Of a stretch of 64,000 bases of DNA, positions 20,806-32,009 are shown one piece after another; the first letter of the stretch is position 1, and each line of letters opens with the position of its first letter. The stretch comes from Oxytricha trifallax (Eukaryota > Ciliophora > Spirotrichea > Sporadotrichida > Oxytrichidae), in contig ARYC01000714.1 of the NCBI GenBank assembly GCA_000711775.1, forward strand, positions 62,001-126,000, read 5' to 3'. The notes beneath the pieces are model-generated. The model saw nothing but the letters and a program-made list of their open reading frames with translations. It did no database searches and was not told where the DNA came from. A program made the translations under genes and the position numbers.

Positions 20806-22687
20806 ATGCAGTCATCTTCACAAAATGATGATCAACAATCTTCTTTTAATCCTAATATCGATACTCTTCTAAATTCAAGCATCAATACTTCAAATTAGAA
20901 TGCAGGGGTTTAAACCAGGGAAAGAACTCGATTTAGCCAGTAAAATTAGCAATAAAATCAAGTGCAAAGCTAGAGCATATTTCAGATAAATAATAGAAGA
21001 GACGAAATAAATACAGATGGGCTGGACTCAAATAGATTTCAACCATAGAGAAGAAATACTACACATGTTAAAAGATAAGAATAAGATAATACTACCCGTA
21101 GATCCCCTTATAAGCAGAGTAGATCTGTCTCTAACTATAACAAAAGTTAAGGTATAAAATTATTTAGTAGTTGATTTATATAAATTGTACAATATACAGA
21201 GAAGTTTGCTTGAAAGTAACAACTTTAGTCAATAGCCAAGGTATAGGTAGGATCAAAGAAATAGAAATAATATAGGAATTATTCAGCCTCAAGAATTCAA
21301 CTAAAATTACAATCTGAATAACTAGAGAAGTAACACTATTCACCATCATGAAATAGGGCCTGTTTAGAGACAGCAATAAATTCAAAATAGACAGGTTAAT
21401 TAAGATCAACAATAGATTTAAAGAGACTTTCAACACTAAGACTAATAAGATGGTTAAGTGCAACAAAATTAAAATTTATATAATCTGGTTAATGAATTCC
21501 TTGACTTCAGGAGACACTTTAGCTGGATTAAATTTGTTCGATCATTGTTTTGTCTTCTTATAATAGGATCAGCTTACTACTTCTATACTAAAAAGAATAT
21601 CCCTGAAGATGTTAGAATCGTGTTGATAGGAAGCTTTGGTAGTGGGAAAAGTGCCCTTGGCAATTCTTTCTTGGGATTTGATGCGTTTGAGACTGGCTAT
21701 AGTTCAAATTTATTTTTAAATATATCGTGGTCTTATAATTTGAATTAATGAATAGTTCAGGAGCACTGACTACTCAAGCAGTAGAAGCAAAATCTACATT
21801 TCTAGGTGAATAAAACGGAAAGCCTATCTATATTATTGACACCTAAGGCCATGATGACTAAGTGGGAAGAGACGTCAAACATGCCAGCTAGTTTATACAC
21901 TTGCTTAGATAAAAAGATTACATTAATTGCTTCGTATATGTCATCAACTCAGAAAGTATTTAATAACCTAATTGTAACAAAATTGATTAGTTTTAGTTAT
22001 AATTAATAAAGTCCCAGAATGAATGACTTGACATGGCAGAGAATAAAATACTACAATAGCACATTTACTAATTTCTGGTAAAATTTAGTGATTGTAGTCA
22101 GTAGATGGCATTTTAATTTGGAGGCCCAAAGAATCAGAGATATAAATGGGCTGAATGAGTAAAAATATAAACAACATCTGATTCAGACATTCAAGGACAA
22201 TGGCTTTGATTATTTATTTTAATTTATAACTTTTTCATTTTTTTCTAACTTAACTACCAAATATTTCTCATTTTATTAAAAATGTATGATGTTAAGGACT
22301 TAGATGTGTTTTATATAGATGTATTCTATAATCCCACTTCATAATACTAATATAATAAATTTGTGAATGAAACAACTAGATTCATAGATAAAGTTTCAAA
22401 CATGGTCTAGAGTAATTTCCTTGAAAACGATAAATACATGCAACTATCATATTGGTTTTCATATTAAATATAATAACCTCCCATATATAAATAATAAAAA
22501 ATTAATCATAATAACTGTATAAGTTAGAAATAATAGAAATTGAGAGAAAACGCAAAATAGAAGCAGAGTAGCAATAAAAACTATAAAAATTATCTGAACT
22601 AAAGAAGGAATTAGATGAATGTGAAGAAAGTATTTAATTCAAAACGCACATATTAAACTGATAATAAATATTATGTGATTCGTTAAT

Positions 22688-22727
<40 letters not shown>

Positions 22728-22885
22728 TTTGGTGCAGTATGAAGTAAAAACACACTGATTTGACCGAGGAATATTAATAGCTCCTCAAAGAAATTGATAT
22801 TAATAGCAGTGATGCATAATATGAAGACCTTCAAAGAGCAATAAATATTGAAAAGTTTAGAGAGATTTATGGAATGGATTTGTGA
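20806..22885 (+). CDS. AIG1/IMAP-like P-loop GTPase with Q-rich N-terminus and membrane anchor
   Basis: Starts MQSSSQNDDQQSSFNPN. About 200 residues of Gln/Asn/Arg-rich sequence follow, then a hydrophobic anchor FCLLIIGSAYYFY. The GTPase begins VRIVLIGSFGSGKSALGNSF (G1 P-loop GxxGxGKS), then GALTTQAVEAKSTFLG and IYIIDTQGHDD (G3, DTxG), INCFVYVINSESPRMND and LVIVVSRWHF. This is the AIG1/septin-like arrangement, with the DTxG Gly but no clear G4 TKxD; the TFTNFWQNLVIVVSRW segment occupies that place. The C-terminus is coiled coil (QKLQKLSELKKELDECEE), ending FREIYGMDL-TGA at 22883-22885. Two IESs (21699-21751, 21953-22007) are solved to the base. Interruptions near 21155-21235, 22235-22300 and 22640-22740 are not. 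IMAP-type GTPases act on organelle membranes. Confidence 0.82.
21699..21751. other. IES, 53 bp, pointer ATAGTTCA
   Basis: ATAGTTCA at 21699-21706 and 21752-21759. Removal joins DAFETGYSS to GALTTQAVEAK in frame, immediately after the P-loop segment. Confidence 0.9.
21953..22007. other. IES, 55 bp, pointer AAAGT
   Basis: AAAGT at 21953-21957 and 22008-22012. Removal joins FVYVINSES to PRMNDLTWQRIK in frame, as expected for an AIG1 fold. Confidence 0.88.
22696..22726. repeat. (TA)n microsatellite
   Basis: Simple TA repeat of about 15 units, in an interruption of the GTPase gene near its C-terminal coiled coil. Confidence 0.85.
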
Positions 22886-23037
22886 ACATCTATCAATCAA
22901 GTTTTTTAATTATTTTTTTGTTTATCATTTATTTAGTTATTCGAAAAACTTTACTTTATAAACAATTAATTTTATAAAAAATTTGAGTTCTAATTAATTG
23001 TTAAATAAAATTGAAAAACAGTTTAAAATTCATAAAT

Positions 23038-26000
23038 ATGGACGACGATCTCGATAACATAATAGACTTCTTAAACAACAAAGATTTCCAAGCATCTATA
23101 TAGTAATCATAAGTTTAAGATTTATAATCTTCAACTATTGAAGGATAGTAAAAATGTAATGATAAATAAATATCACAGACTAATGCCAAAACTTAGTCAT
23201 TTCTTGGAAATCACTTGTAACAATAACAACAGCCTCAGCTTATAATGAGTGAGGCTGCTTATAACTTAAGTTCAAATAGCAACTTTACTCTTCTAACGTA
23301 ACAAACCTCTAATAATAATTAGTAAAATTCTAGTTAATTGCCTCTTTCTACCACAGCTTTATAAAACTAAGTGCACCCTCTAAATTATTAATCACATAAC
23401 ATCAATTAGAATACAAGTGCTGCAAAAACCAATCAGCCTACACTAAATTAAAATGTGTAGGCTAAAGTGTTAAGTTCAGGAACGGGCATAAGCGGCAGTT
23501 TTAAGCTCAATAATGTTTAGTAAAAAGATTTATTAGATAAAAAGCATCACGCTTTGACAAATTCCAATTCCTTAGTGTATCAGCAACCCTTGCACTCTGT
23601 AACAAATAAGAATTAGAGTTTAGTTTCATCAAACTACAGTTAAAACAATAATAGTTTAAGCAATGCGAGTGGTAACGGAGGAAGCACTAAGCAATCAGAA
23701 TTTATCATCAGAAAAACATAGAATAAACGAGTTATGAGTCAAATCAGACATAACACAAATAATGAGGGGCATGGCATGAAGTTACCACCTAAGTAATCTA
23801 AACATAATATAATGAGCAATAGTGGGAAAAAGTCTAAGAAAATGAGCTCAGGAAAGAAAAGCTTCATTCAAGAGTTGCAAATTAATTAATAGCAATCATC
23901 TGATAATAACGACTACTCAGATTAATAGTTAATCTATAGCAACAGACCTGCTTTGTAAAATATCAATAAGAATTTATTGTAAGATGATCAATATAGGAAC
24001 TAAAAGAAATTTATTCTTACTACATAGGGTAGCACAGATAATTATCAATAGTTCTAAAATTAAAGAGATTCAATTGAAAGTTCTTCAATTTAACAGCAAT
24101 AGTAATAGTTGCTATTTAAGCAAATGATAAACTACTCTTCCAATACAGAGATAGTGAACTAGGAAAACTTAATTGTAATTGATAACCAATAAAATTATGA
24201 TGATAATCCTTAGGGAGCTCCCGACTAATCTGATAAGCAAGTCTAAGAGGAGTAATAATAGCAATAGCAAATCAGTTCTTTGATTAAGAAAAAGTTTTTA
24301 GTCTTTCGACCTTATGAAGATCCGATTACTCTCAGACCATATCAAGCACCAGACAGAGGTTACTACTTTAAGCTTCATAAGTGTGATGTTAAAATTGTCA
24401 GATATACTTTGGAAGACAATGGCTTTAGAGAAACACCATCTTAAGAAGCTAAGGACTGGACTATACTTTGGAGCTGTTCAGCTTTAAAGCCTATAATCTA
24501 TTAATAGTTATTGAAATATCAGAAAGTAAATCACTTCCCTTCATCGTTTTACATCACAAGAAAAGATCTTATGTACAAGTCTGTTAGTAAGATGAGAGAG
24601 ATTCATGGATAAAAGCATTTTAACTTTATTCCTAAGACTTTCTTGCTGCCAAACGAATTTGTATACCTTGAAGATGAAATGAAAAAGGACCCCTCAAAGC
24701 TCTGGATTGCCAAGCCTGCAGCTTCATCTCAAGGTAAAGGTATCATAGTGACGAATAAAATATTAGAAATACCATAGAAGGGCACTCCTCATATAGTGAG
24801 TGAATATATCAATAATCCATTGCTCTTTGATGGTTTTAAATTTGATTTGAGAGTTTATGTAGCCATAACTTCAATAAATCCCTTAAGACTTTATGTTTAT
24901 GAAGATGGGCTTACAAGATTTGCTACTAGCAAGTACACTAATGAACTCTCAGGAAATAAGAAACAGTCTAAATATACTCATTTGACAAATTACTCTTTGA
25001 ACAAATTCAATCCTAATTTTGTAGCAAATAATGATGCAAATGCAGATGGTGTCGGCAGTAAATGGTCATTAATTGCTTTGAAAAAAGCATTCAGAGATTA
25101 AGGCATAGATGATTAGCTTATCTTTAAGAAGATTGAAGATGTAATCATTAAAACTATCCTCTCGGCTGAAAATTATTCAAAAATCTAGTAATTTTAATCT
25201 ATAATTTTTAGATAAAATGTGATATATAACGCTGTTTCATCTCAAGTTCCGTATCCAAGAACAAATTGTTTCGAACTCTTAGGTTTTGACATTCTAATTG
25301 ATAACTCTTTGAATCCTTGGCTCTTAGAAGTCAATCTATCGCCATCTTTGAATTGTGACTCTCCTCTAGATTAGAAAATTAAGGGAAATTTAATTGCAGA
25401 TTTATTGACTTTGAGTGGAATCGTACCTTTAGATTAGAGAAAAGCAACTGGAGGAGTAGAGTAGATATATGGAACAGCAAAGGGAGTATTTTACGGCATG
25501 TATGGTTAGAAATCTATTTTATTATGATAGTTGAATTTTCTTTTTATCTGTGTAGAATTAAGATCATAATTAGAGTAACTACGGCTAATTCAGAAGAGAC
25601 TCAGGCACTGCAAGTAGTGGAAAGCGCTAAGCTTCGAAGCCTCTTGGTACTTTACTTACTAAATAGCCCTTTGGTGATGTGAATTTCGGAGCTACCGTAA
25701 TGGGAGGAACTCTAGGTTCATATGGAGTTATAAAACAGGCACCACTTTCAGCTAAGTTAGAAAAGCAGTTAGTTAAGGAAGCTGAGATGGAGTTTAAACG
25801 TAGAGGCAAGTTCAAGAGAGTGTTTCCATCCATTGAATATCACTATTATAAACAATTCTTCACAGAGGAAAGACAGCTTAACTATGTTTTGGATTAAAAA
25901 CTTATGAGCAAGAGAAGGTTAAGTAATGCAAATAACTTTAATAATATCTTGTGTATATATATCTTAAAATTATAAATGCAAATACTACTTAATTCATAGG

Positions 26001-26330
26001 GTAGTTCGGCAATAGTTAAGGGGGTGTAATAAACAACGTGATTTAAATGAAATAAAAAATAGAATATCTCAATAATAAAACAAATTTAATTGCACTTGCA
26101 AACTAATTAGCTCCTCAACAAGTGTTACAGTCACTGCCTCAGAGCAAGGAAACTTAATAACGTGTTCAAACTAAACTAAAATGCATGATTAATATTAAAA
26201 TTAATATCTTGTACTAAATTTTATGATTCTTTTATACTCTATGAAGTTTACCACAACAACAAATACAGAAAACAAATAGCAATCTTCAAATAAAAAGAAC
26301 TTAAATGAAGATATTTAACAACTTGGGTGA
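23038..26330 (+). CDS. Tubulin tyrosine ligase-like (TTLL) polyglutamylase, TTLL4/5 type
   Basis: Starts [18 protein letters not shown], then some 400 residues of Gln/Asn/Ser-rich low-complexity sequence. The TTL ATP-grasp domain follows: [79 protein letters not shown] (nucleotide loop), [20 protein letters not shown] (K-F-DLR), [11 protein letters not shown] and [20 protein letters not shown] with the metal-binding EVNLSPSL. The C-terminal [17 protein letters not shown] resembles the TTLL4/5 cationic extension. Structure: a 24-nt intron (25188-25211) and IESs at 25507-25552 and 25925-25974; another interruption lies near 26180-26250. Ends EDIQQLG-TGA at 26328-26330. The enzyme adds glutamate to tubulin tails in cilia and cortical microtubules. 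Confidence 0.92.
25188..25211 (+). other. Ultra-short spliceosomal intron, 24 nt
   Basis: GTAATT donor and TTTTAG acceptor. Splicing reads [20 protein letters not shown] through the TTL fold. Reading through gives a frameshift. Confidence 0.8.
25507..25552. other. IES, 46 bp, pointer TAGAA
   Basis: TAGAA at 25507-25511 and 25553-25557. Removal joins VFYGMYGQ to NQDHNQSNYGQFRR in frame. A GT-AG reading of the same insert leaves the wrong phase. Confidence 0.85.
25925..25974. other. IES, 50 bp, pointer AATGCAAATA
   Basis: A 10-bp direct repeat at 25925-25934 and 25975-25984. Removal gives [20 protein letters not shown] in frame in the TTLL C-terminal tail. Confidence 0.88.
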
Positions 26331-26760
26331 GAAATTTCCTGCCCAATTATATGATAAAAAAAAATTTTAGGGAAGTTTCCCGGAAAGTAAATTATTTTAT
26401 ATTTTTTCAACATTTTATTTTAGTTGGTTATTATTTCTAACAACTAGTATTAACTTTTAATAATTTAAATTACATTAGATTGAAGATATATGTATTCTAT
26501 TTCTGCTGAATATTTTGATATTTATCTCTTTAAACATTAATTTTCCTCTTCAAATGCATTTTGATTTATGGTAAATATGAATATTTTCAAGATTCAAATT
26601 ATATTTATATAACGTTATTTATAGTGAACTACATGAACTTATATTTTTTAAGATCTTAAAGGATGTTTAATATATCCATAAAACAATAGGTAAATTGAAA
26701 AAATTGATGTTATGAAAAATCATGAAATTATATATAATAAAATTTACTTGCCAGGGAACT
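26331..26760. other. AT-rich convergent intergenic stretch
   Basis: Lies between the TTLL stop (+) and the TBC stop (-). No coding seen. It contains short G/C-rich patches near 26365-26385 and 26750-26775. Confidence 0.5.
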
Positions 26761-29181
26761 TCAACCCCCCCAACAACTTATATGAAATGCTTATTAAAAT
26801 ATATGAATATTATCTTTTAGTAAATTACCTTGCTCTTTAATTCTATGAATTTCATTATTATAATTTAGTACTTTATTTAATAAGGAATCTATATATCCTA
26901 AATCTAGTTTTATCTTGTTGAGTTATTCGAATAGCTCATCTTTTTAGATATGAAGCCTAGCTCTCTTTATAATAGCAAGGCCATCAATTGTATCCATTTC
27001 GTTGATATATTTCTTCTGTAGCACTTGACAAATTGTGATAGCAATTTTAATGATGTACCTATCCCCGAAGAAGAATATTTAATCCCAGAGATATGTACAT
27101 ATTTCTATCTCAAATGAGCTGCTGAATAAAGTTAGAATCCACTCAAATAAGAATACACTGCAAGATACATGCTCATTTTTTAAGTTATCATAAAGAAGTG
27201 GGGCTTATTCCTAGAGAAGCTTCCAGTAAACCTTATAGGTCTTTTGAATCTCGTTCATCTTGAAGTTATAGAAGTTAAAGATTAATTCCATATTCAAAAT
27301 ATTGCAGAAGATTTTGAAGCAATCCTCAGGCGGGCCACAATGCAGAAGTAACATACCTGCTACATAACTCATACCTTGCACATAGCCGATGTCTTGTCTG
27401 AAATTTTAATAAGCAAGAAGAATTTCTCTTAAAGAAGTAGAGAGCGATTGAATTTCTTCAAAAAGGACATTTAAATGCGGGAATGTTCTTGGTATGTCTT
27501 CTTCAATTAATGGATTTAACCTAATTTTAGGGTTATTGCTCTCGATGTTTTGCATATCGTGTTGACCATTGACTTTGAATACTTAAAACAAGAATGAGCT
27601 AACTCTAAGCTAATTTCCGACCATTGCTTGCCAAACCTACCCTCTCAACGGGACAGGAATACCATTGATGATTTCTTACTTTAGCTTTTTATTTCTCTTG
27701 TAGTCATCTTCATAGCTGTCTTTGATCATAGGCAAGTAAACTTTGAACCATTAATCAATGTGTTTCTCATCATGAATCTTTTAGAAGTAATTGAGATATA
27801 CAGCTGCTGATAAAGTTTCTTGTCTTATATCCCTTGTTGGAGCAGCCATGCTTACTGCAGTCGAGATGCCCATATCTATATCAGAAAATTGCATATTACT
27901 GTTCAAATTTTCACTGTTAGCACCTTTTTTGGAATAAACAGGAGTATCATCCATCGAGTCATTCCCAAATATGGGATCATCATTATTGTATTAACTTTTA
28001 ACTTCTTTATCGTCTATTTTTTAATCTTATAAATTATCTGATCCATGTACACTGCCTCCAAATGGATTGAGCTTTTTCAAGAATTTTCCTACTTTAACTT
28101 AGTTCACTATCTATGTTTTAGTTAACAAAGAAACTGGATACTTCACTATGTTCTTGTATTTAAAAGTAGATTTTGATCTCTGAGTAGAGCTATGTTTAAC
28201 GCTTGCTTCTTTTACTAAAATGCTTTTTTCTGTTTTACTAGTAGCCGTTTTTCTATCACTTTTATTTGATTGTTTTTAACTTGGAGTCGAATCAAACTAA
28301 TCCGAGTTATTGCTACTATTATCATTTAAATTATTTGAGTCTTCATTGTTTTCTTGCTTTATTACCCTCTGAAATTCATCGATTTAATATTCATATTCCT
28401 ATAATTAAAATTAAATTCACTATTATTTTCATACATCTAATTCCCCTTTAGCCTGTGCAAGATCTATCTTGGTGAGAAGCAAATCTTGTTCTAAATCTTT
28501 AATTTCCTTTTTCAAGTGATGAATCTGCTATTCTTTTTCTTTCATTCTCTGATCATCTCTTATCTATAATGATAAGCTTAAGAATAAATTAAAATTTAAA
28601 GTGAAAATACCTACTTTCACTAATTTTCTCTCTAATTTAAGAATGGTTTGATTTATGTCAACTAAATCAGGTTGCTGTTATTGTTAATTTTGTTAATATT
28701 TAAAGTCAAATTGTAATCTATTCGGGGAGTTGAAGAAATTGGCATCAAATTGCATAAAGTTGCTCTCTTTGAAATCCTGTTTATTTTGCTGTGGTGATTG
28801 AAACCTCATGACTTTTTAAGGTGTGGTACTGGTACTACCCTTTACACCTCCTTAATTCTCCCCAAGCATTTGTGTGGCCATAGTCTTAGACTTTTAAAAG
28901 TGTAATATAAAATAAAAATAATTTTTAGGCTTTGAGGCACTCTAAAAGTTCAATTAAATTGTAAGTAAAAGTAATGAAATTAATTAAAGGAGTAGTACCT
29001 TTTCATTTTTGTTACTGGTGCTTTTCTGCATAACTGGAAGTTTATTGCCAAATAAAGTAGATGAGGAGAATGGTAATTTAAACTGTATTGAAGAGCTCTT
29101 TGTCTACTTTTACACCTAAAACTCATCATCACATAAATTTTTATTTTATTTTTATTCAAAACCCTGAATCCTTTTTAACAT
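26761..29181 (-). CDS. TBC-domain Rab GTPase-activating protein
   Basis: Starts MLKRIQGFEQKQNKNLCDDE at 29181. A second exon begins SKTMATQMLGENQGG after an intron of about 100 nt at 28900-28998. The N-terminal region is Gln/Ser-rich with a coiled coil (RMKEKEQQIHHLKKEIKDLE). The TBC domain is complete: IPVPLRGQVWQAMVGN, IEEDIPRTFPHL (IxxDxxR with the catalytic arginine finger), YQNFRQDIGYVQGMSYVAG (YxQ glutamine finger), HVSCSVFLFEWILTLFSSS and LWDQIFFFGDRYIIKIAI. It ends near 26761 with a TGA. Both catalytic fingers are present, so an active Rab-GAP is expected, acting in vesicle traffic. Confidence 0.9.
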
Positions 29182-29874
29182 TAATAATTTATTTTATTTT
29201 AATGCTAAATAAATTAGATGAGTATTTTACCTTAAGCTAAGATTAGAGATTTTAATTATCAAAATTAGCGAAAGAAAAAAAGCTTGAATTTTGTTAGTTT
29301 TCTGGGATGATTGCACTCCTTTATTATTGTTCGTTCATATTATTCGATGATATTTAAATTAGTTTTATAAATAATTATTATTATTATAAATATGATTGTA
29401 CCTCAGAAATTAGTAAATACTAATGTGATTTTTTTAATTATAATTTCCTATTCTTGATTATTTTTAAATCATAAAAAAAACTTAATGAAATTAGGTGAAG
29501 CTTTAAATAAATTTTATAGATGTATTGTCAAAGTTATATTTATTTTGGAAATAATCCTATAAATATGTTAATTCATATTAAAATGTTGGTTTGTATTTGA
29601 AAAAAATTTAATAAGAATTGAATCATCTCGAAGTATATAATTTAGGTATATTTATAAATTTTAGTATTTATTAAAAATTAATTTTTTGATTTTATTATGA
29701 TTATCATTCTTACTATATTAATGGGGTGTTTACAGCAATTATAAAATCGCTAAAAAGCGTAAACAAAGAAATGTGCAACTATTTTTAGCCAATCAAAATG
29801 ATTATAAAATATTAACTTAATTTAAAATTAAAACTTAAATTTTTTTTTTATTTTTAATTTATAATAAAATCTGC
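29182..29874. other. AT-rich intergenic stretch
   Basis: No supportable frame on either strand between the ZZ-protein stop (29875) and the TBC start (29181). Confidence 0.5.
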
Positions 29875-31695
29875 TCATAAAATCTCATAATCCTTGTAAT
29901 TTTTAACAATCCAAAATGGATGCTTGCCTCTTTCATGAGCAGTGCATTAATTGATACCATCGTCGTATTTTGTGTCCCCTTCAATTTCTATTAAATCGAA
30001 GCATCTCTCGCAAAGGTCAAAGTCATTGCACACGCAGCATTTGTACCAATTCTATTTTAACTTAAATAAATAAGAATAGAATTAATATATAATGTACCTA
30101 TTGTCAACAAAGAACTACTTGCAAGCATCACACTAAGCTGAACTTGTGGAAGATTTTTTAGTAAGATCTCTCTTTCTAATGACTACTTAAATTAATCCAT
30201 CGACTGCTCTCTCATTACTTCCAAATAGAATTACTTCATCACTCTTCTATGAACAGTTAAAGCAGTAGTTTGCTACTGCCTGCAAAATATAAAAATAAAA
30301 CGATATAAATTAACTGCATTTTCTTTTAGGATTCATCTTATTGCATAATTATATATTATTGCTCGTCTTTCAAGTCTAATTGACACTTCTAGCATGTTTA
30401 AGCGAGTGTGATGTTTGTTACAGGAATCTCTGTTTGATTAATTTTAACATAAAAACCTTCACGCTTCAAAGGCGCTATATCTGTTTCCAATAAGCCCCTA
30501 ACAAACTATAGCTCCTGAGCTTTAGCTTTGAGATTGACTATAAATGTAGCTTTAAATACAGGTTTTTAATTTAAATCAGAAAGTAGTTGTTTCACTGAAA
30601 GTACAATCACACCTTTCCAAGGAAATGTTTTTAATGCATTTCTTAAATTAGGATGCTCTTCTTCGTGTCTTGTGAAAAAAGTTGAGAACACTTCAAGGTA
30701 CTCGTTCAAATACTCATGATAGTCTTGTTGATTCATTTCAACAAAGGGCTTCTTTGATTTTACGATAAAAGAATCTGGGTTTCCATTTATGTAAAGATCC
30801 TTCAATTTTGATTCAAATTTTTCAATCTTCTTAGCTGGCTTAATATAAAAATATAAAAGTATATAATTAACTTTGAGAAAACTATTTTGCCTGAGTTATC
30901 AGTTACAATTAAAAATGGAGTATAGCTGTTAGCACTTTCAACATTCTTAACATATCTCGTAGAGAATAAATTGTTAATTTGTGAGAAGTCAGTGTCTCTC
31001 AAGAAATTTAAATTGATCTTATCAATTAAAATCTACTTTATTTCATCATTATAGAGGAAAACTCTGTCTGTATTCACAGCTATACATTTGACTTTAGGAT
31101 TTTGAGCATGAATTTCTAGAACATAGGCATTTAATTTAGTTAAGTAATCTTCAAGATTTGGTGATTTAGTACTCCACAGGAGCAATATCAAGTTTTATTT
31201 ATCCTCTGCTGTGCTCAAGATTTTCTACTCAATTTCCTTTGAAATGTGTAATAGTCCCCTGATCTCCGGGAATTAATCTCCACTCATAAATCCACTTTCT
31301 GCTACAACCAAGCAAGTAGACTCATCAAACTTCTCCTGTAGACTTTTCTTCTAATGTGAGAATCTCTCAACACTTTCTTAATACTACTGACTGAATATGT
31401 TCTCACTAAAGAGAAACTCTTCCACTGAGTTCTTCCCTCCCCTGAGTAGATTAATGGCGATTTATTGCTATATTTAAATCTTTGCAGTTCTGAGATTGTT
31501 GGTTAAGTAGAGCTTAGAGAGACTCAGGATGAAGTCTTACTTCTCTAAGGGTGATAATTCATCCCATTATTTGGGGTAATCATTTTCTTATTGTTAATCT
31601 GTGGTGATTTGCTCTTGATCTGAATCTTGAATAGGTTATTGTTAGTCTTGATTAGCAGTCTCTAGTGGATCTGTTTAGTTGCTTGATGATTCCAT
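29875..31695 (-). CDS. ZZ-type zinc-finger protein with nucleoredoxin/thioredoxin-like region
   Basis: Starts MESSSNQTDPLETANQDQQQ. A helical region follows, then a beta-alpha segment NLILLLWSTKSPNLEDYLTK with VKCIAVNTDRVFLYND, which looks like a thioredoxin fold without a CxxC redox centre. A second alpha/beta stretch reads FPWKGVIVLSVKQLL and KPVFKATFIVNLK. The C-terminus carries Cys pairs, NYCFNCSQKSDE and then a ZZ finger: CDACKQFF, WYKCCVCNDFDLCERCF, and HERGKHPF supplying the distal His ligands. Ends VKNYKDYEIL-TGA at 29875-29877. Interruptions at about 30060-30105, 30280-30360 and 30840-30870 are introns or IESs, not resolved. ZZ fingers usually bind protein N-termini or histone tails; function here unknown. 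Confidence 0.78.
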
Positions 31696-32009
31696 ATTGA
31701 AGATATTTTGTATTTTAATTTAGTTTTTAATGATATTATTGCTAGATAATATTTAACATATGAGAAATTTAAATAATTTATTTGGTAAATAGCTTAAATT
31801 AATAGATTAATAATATTATTAACACAATATTTCCTGAAAGATTTTAAATTAACTTGGTAAAGTATAAGAATTCATTGGATTTTAAACATTATCAGTATTA
31901 TCTTTCCATTTATTTATAGAATGTCTTTCTTATTTTTCCAATTTTTATATCTTCTATTCATAGTAAGTTGTTTAATATTTTTTAATGATAAACATATATA
32001 TAAAAATCC
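31696..32009. other. AT-rich intergenic stretch
   Basis: No coding seen between the BAR gene stop and the ZZ gene start. Confidence 0.5.

Noticed and set aside
21150..21235. IES with pointer AAGGTATA in the GTPase gene
   Set aside because: The 8-bp direct repeat is real, but joining there leaves the wrong phase and soon hits TGA, so the junction is left unsolved.
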